DNA of 5,098 nt from JANMDN01 sp031376285 (lineage in GTDB: Bacteria; Actinomycetota; Thermoleophilia; Miltoncostaeales; Miltoncostaeaceae), in contig JANMDN010000078.1 in NCBI GenBank assembly GCA_031376285.1, positions 1 through 5,098 on the forward strand, in the 5' to 3' direction. Shown here piece by piece: positions 4,648 to 5,098 of the stretch. Numbering within the stretch: the first letter of the stretch is position 1; every line of letters begins with the position of its first letter. The notes under the pieces are model-generated. The model worked only from the letters and a program-made list of their open reading frames with translations. It had not been told where the DNA came from and ran no database searches. Both the position numbers and the translations under genes were made by a program.

Positions 4648-5098
4648 TTAGCCAGCGCCGGGGTGGACGAGCCCAGACTCATAGGCGAGCACGACCGCCT
4701 GCACGCGATCGCGGAGCTTGAGTTTCGTCAAGACGTGCGTGACGTGCGTCTTGACCGTCGCCTCGCCAAGGAAAAGCGCGGAAGCGATCTCGCTGTTCGA
4801 AAGCCCACGCGCGATCAGCATCAGCACCTCGAGCTCGCGCTCGGTGAGTTTAGAGAGCTCGACCGGCGTGGCGGAGCCTGGCGGCGGTCGGCGGACGAAC
4901 TCCGCGATCAGGCGCTGAGTGATGGCCGGGGCGAGCAGGGAGTCTCCGGCCGCGACCACGCGCACCGCCTCGGCGAGCTGCTCGAGACGAACATCCTTGA
5001 GCAGGAATCCGCTCGCACCGGCTTTCATGGCCTCGTAGACGTACTCGTCCAGATCGAAGGTCGTGAGTATGAGGACGCGCGCCGAGCCGTCGCCGCTC
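4648..5098 (-). CDS. NarL/FixJ-family two-component response regulator, 3' part, cut by right window edge
   Basis: The frame is open to the window edge and 149 residues are visible, lacking the phospho-acceptor half of the receiver domain. The visible receiver end reads VLILTTFDLDEYVYEAMKAG then SGFLLKD, with the switch threonine (visible residues 12-13) and the conserved lysine (34). After a Pro-rich linker comes a LuxR-type helix-turn-helix (83-142): LTERELEVLMLIARGLSNSE, IASALFLGEATVKTHV, then LTKLKLRDRVQAVVLAYESG. Such proteins are phosphorylated by a sensor kinase usually encoded just upstream, here beyond the edge, and then bind promoters. The ATG at 5028 is internal to the receiver domain and not the true start. 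The transposase scrap begins 28 bases after the TAA stop. Family assignment is firm; the signal and targets are unknown. Confidence 0.94.
   Translation of the reverse strand, partial: SGDGSARVLILTTFDLDEYVYEAMKAGASGFLLKDVRLEQLAEAVRVVAAGDSLLAPAITQRLIAEFVRRPPPGSATPVELSKLTERELEVLMLIARGLSNSEIASALFLGEATVKTHVTHVLTKLKLRDRVQAVVLAYESGLVHPGAG

Overview
The window is GC-rich DNA that looks actinobacterial, possibly Thermoleophilia/Solirubrobacterales-like. That placement is inferred from codon bias, the style of the NarL-type regulator, the tandem universal stress protein and the M. tuberculosis-type PIN toxins; no marker gene is present to confirm it. Five genes read as intact or cut only by the window edge, one toxin gene is broken, and there is one transposase scrap.

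Left part (1-2260): the C-terminal end of a PIN-domain (VapC-like) toxin on the plus strand converges on a two-gene minus-strand operon, universal stress protein (2092-1286) then TerC-family membrane protein (1249-299). In front of this operon, on the minus strand at about 2204-2116, lies an RNA that I read as a yybP-ykoY manganese riboswitch. The 3' strand of its closing helix is also complementary to the operon's perfect Shine-Dalgarno sequence. This predicts a translational ON switch: Mn2+ closes the aptamer, frees the ribosome binding site, and the Usp and the putative Mn exporter TerC are made.

Middle part (2260-3830): about 350 bp with no recognisable gene leads into a TTGACA -35 box, two abutting palindromes, a small cupin gene (2703-3089) and a TetR-family repressor gene (3201-3827). 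The repressor resembles E. coli NemR, with a cysteine at the position of NemR's redox-sensing Cys106. One palindrome, ACTAGACC-N4-GGTCTAGT, closely resembles the NemR box. Together these suggest a self-contained, autoregulated, electrophile- or oxidant-responsive module whose output is a cupin instead of the usual NemA/GloA enzymes.

Right part (3830-5098): a decayed patch on the minus strand. It holds a vapC toxin gene broken by two compensating single-base indels (4450-4040), joined directly to an internal scrap of an IS256/mutator-type transposase (4619-4451). It is followed by the 3' part of a NarL/FixJ-type response regulator that runs off the right edge. The transposase scrap occupies the place where an antitoxin gene would normally precede vapC.

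No tRNA, rRNA or CRISPR array was seen.
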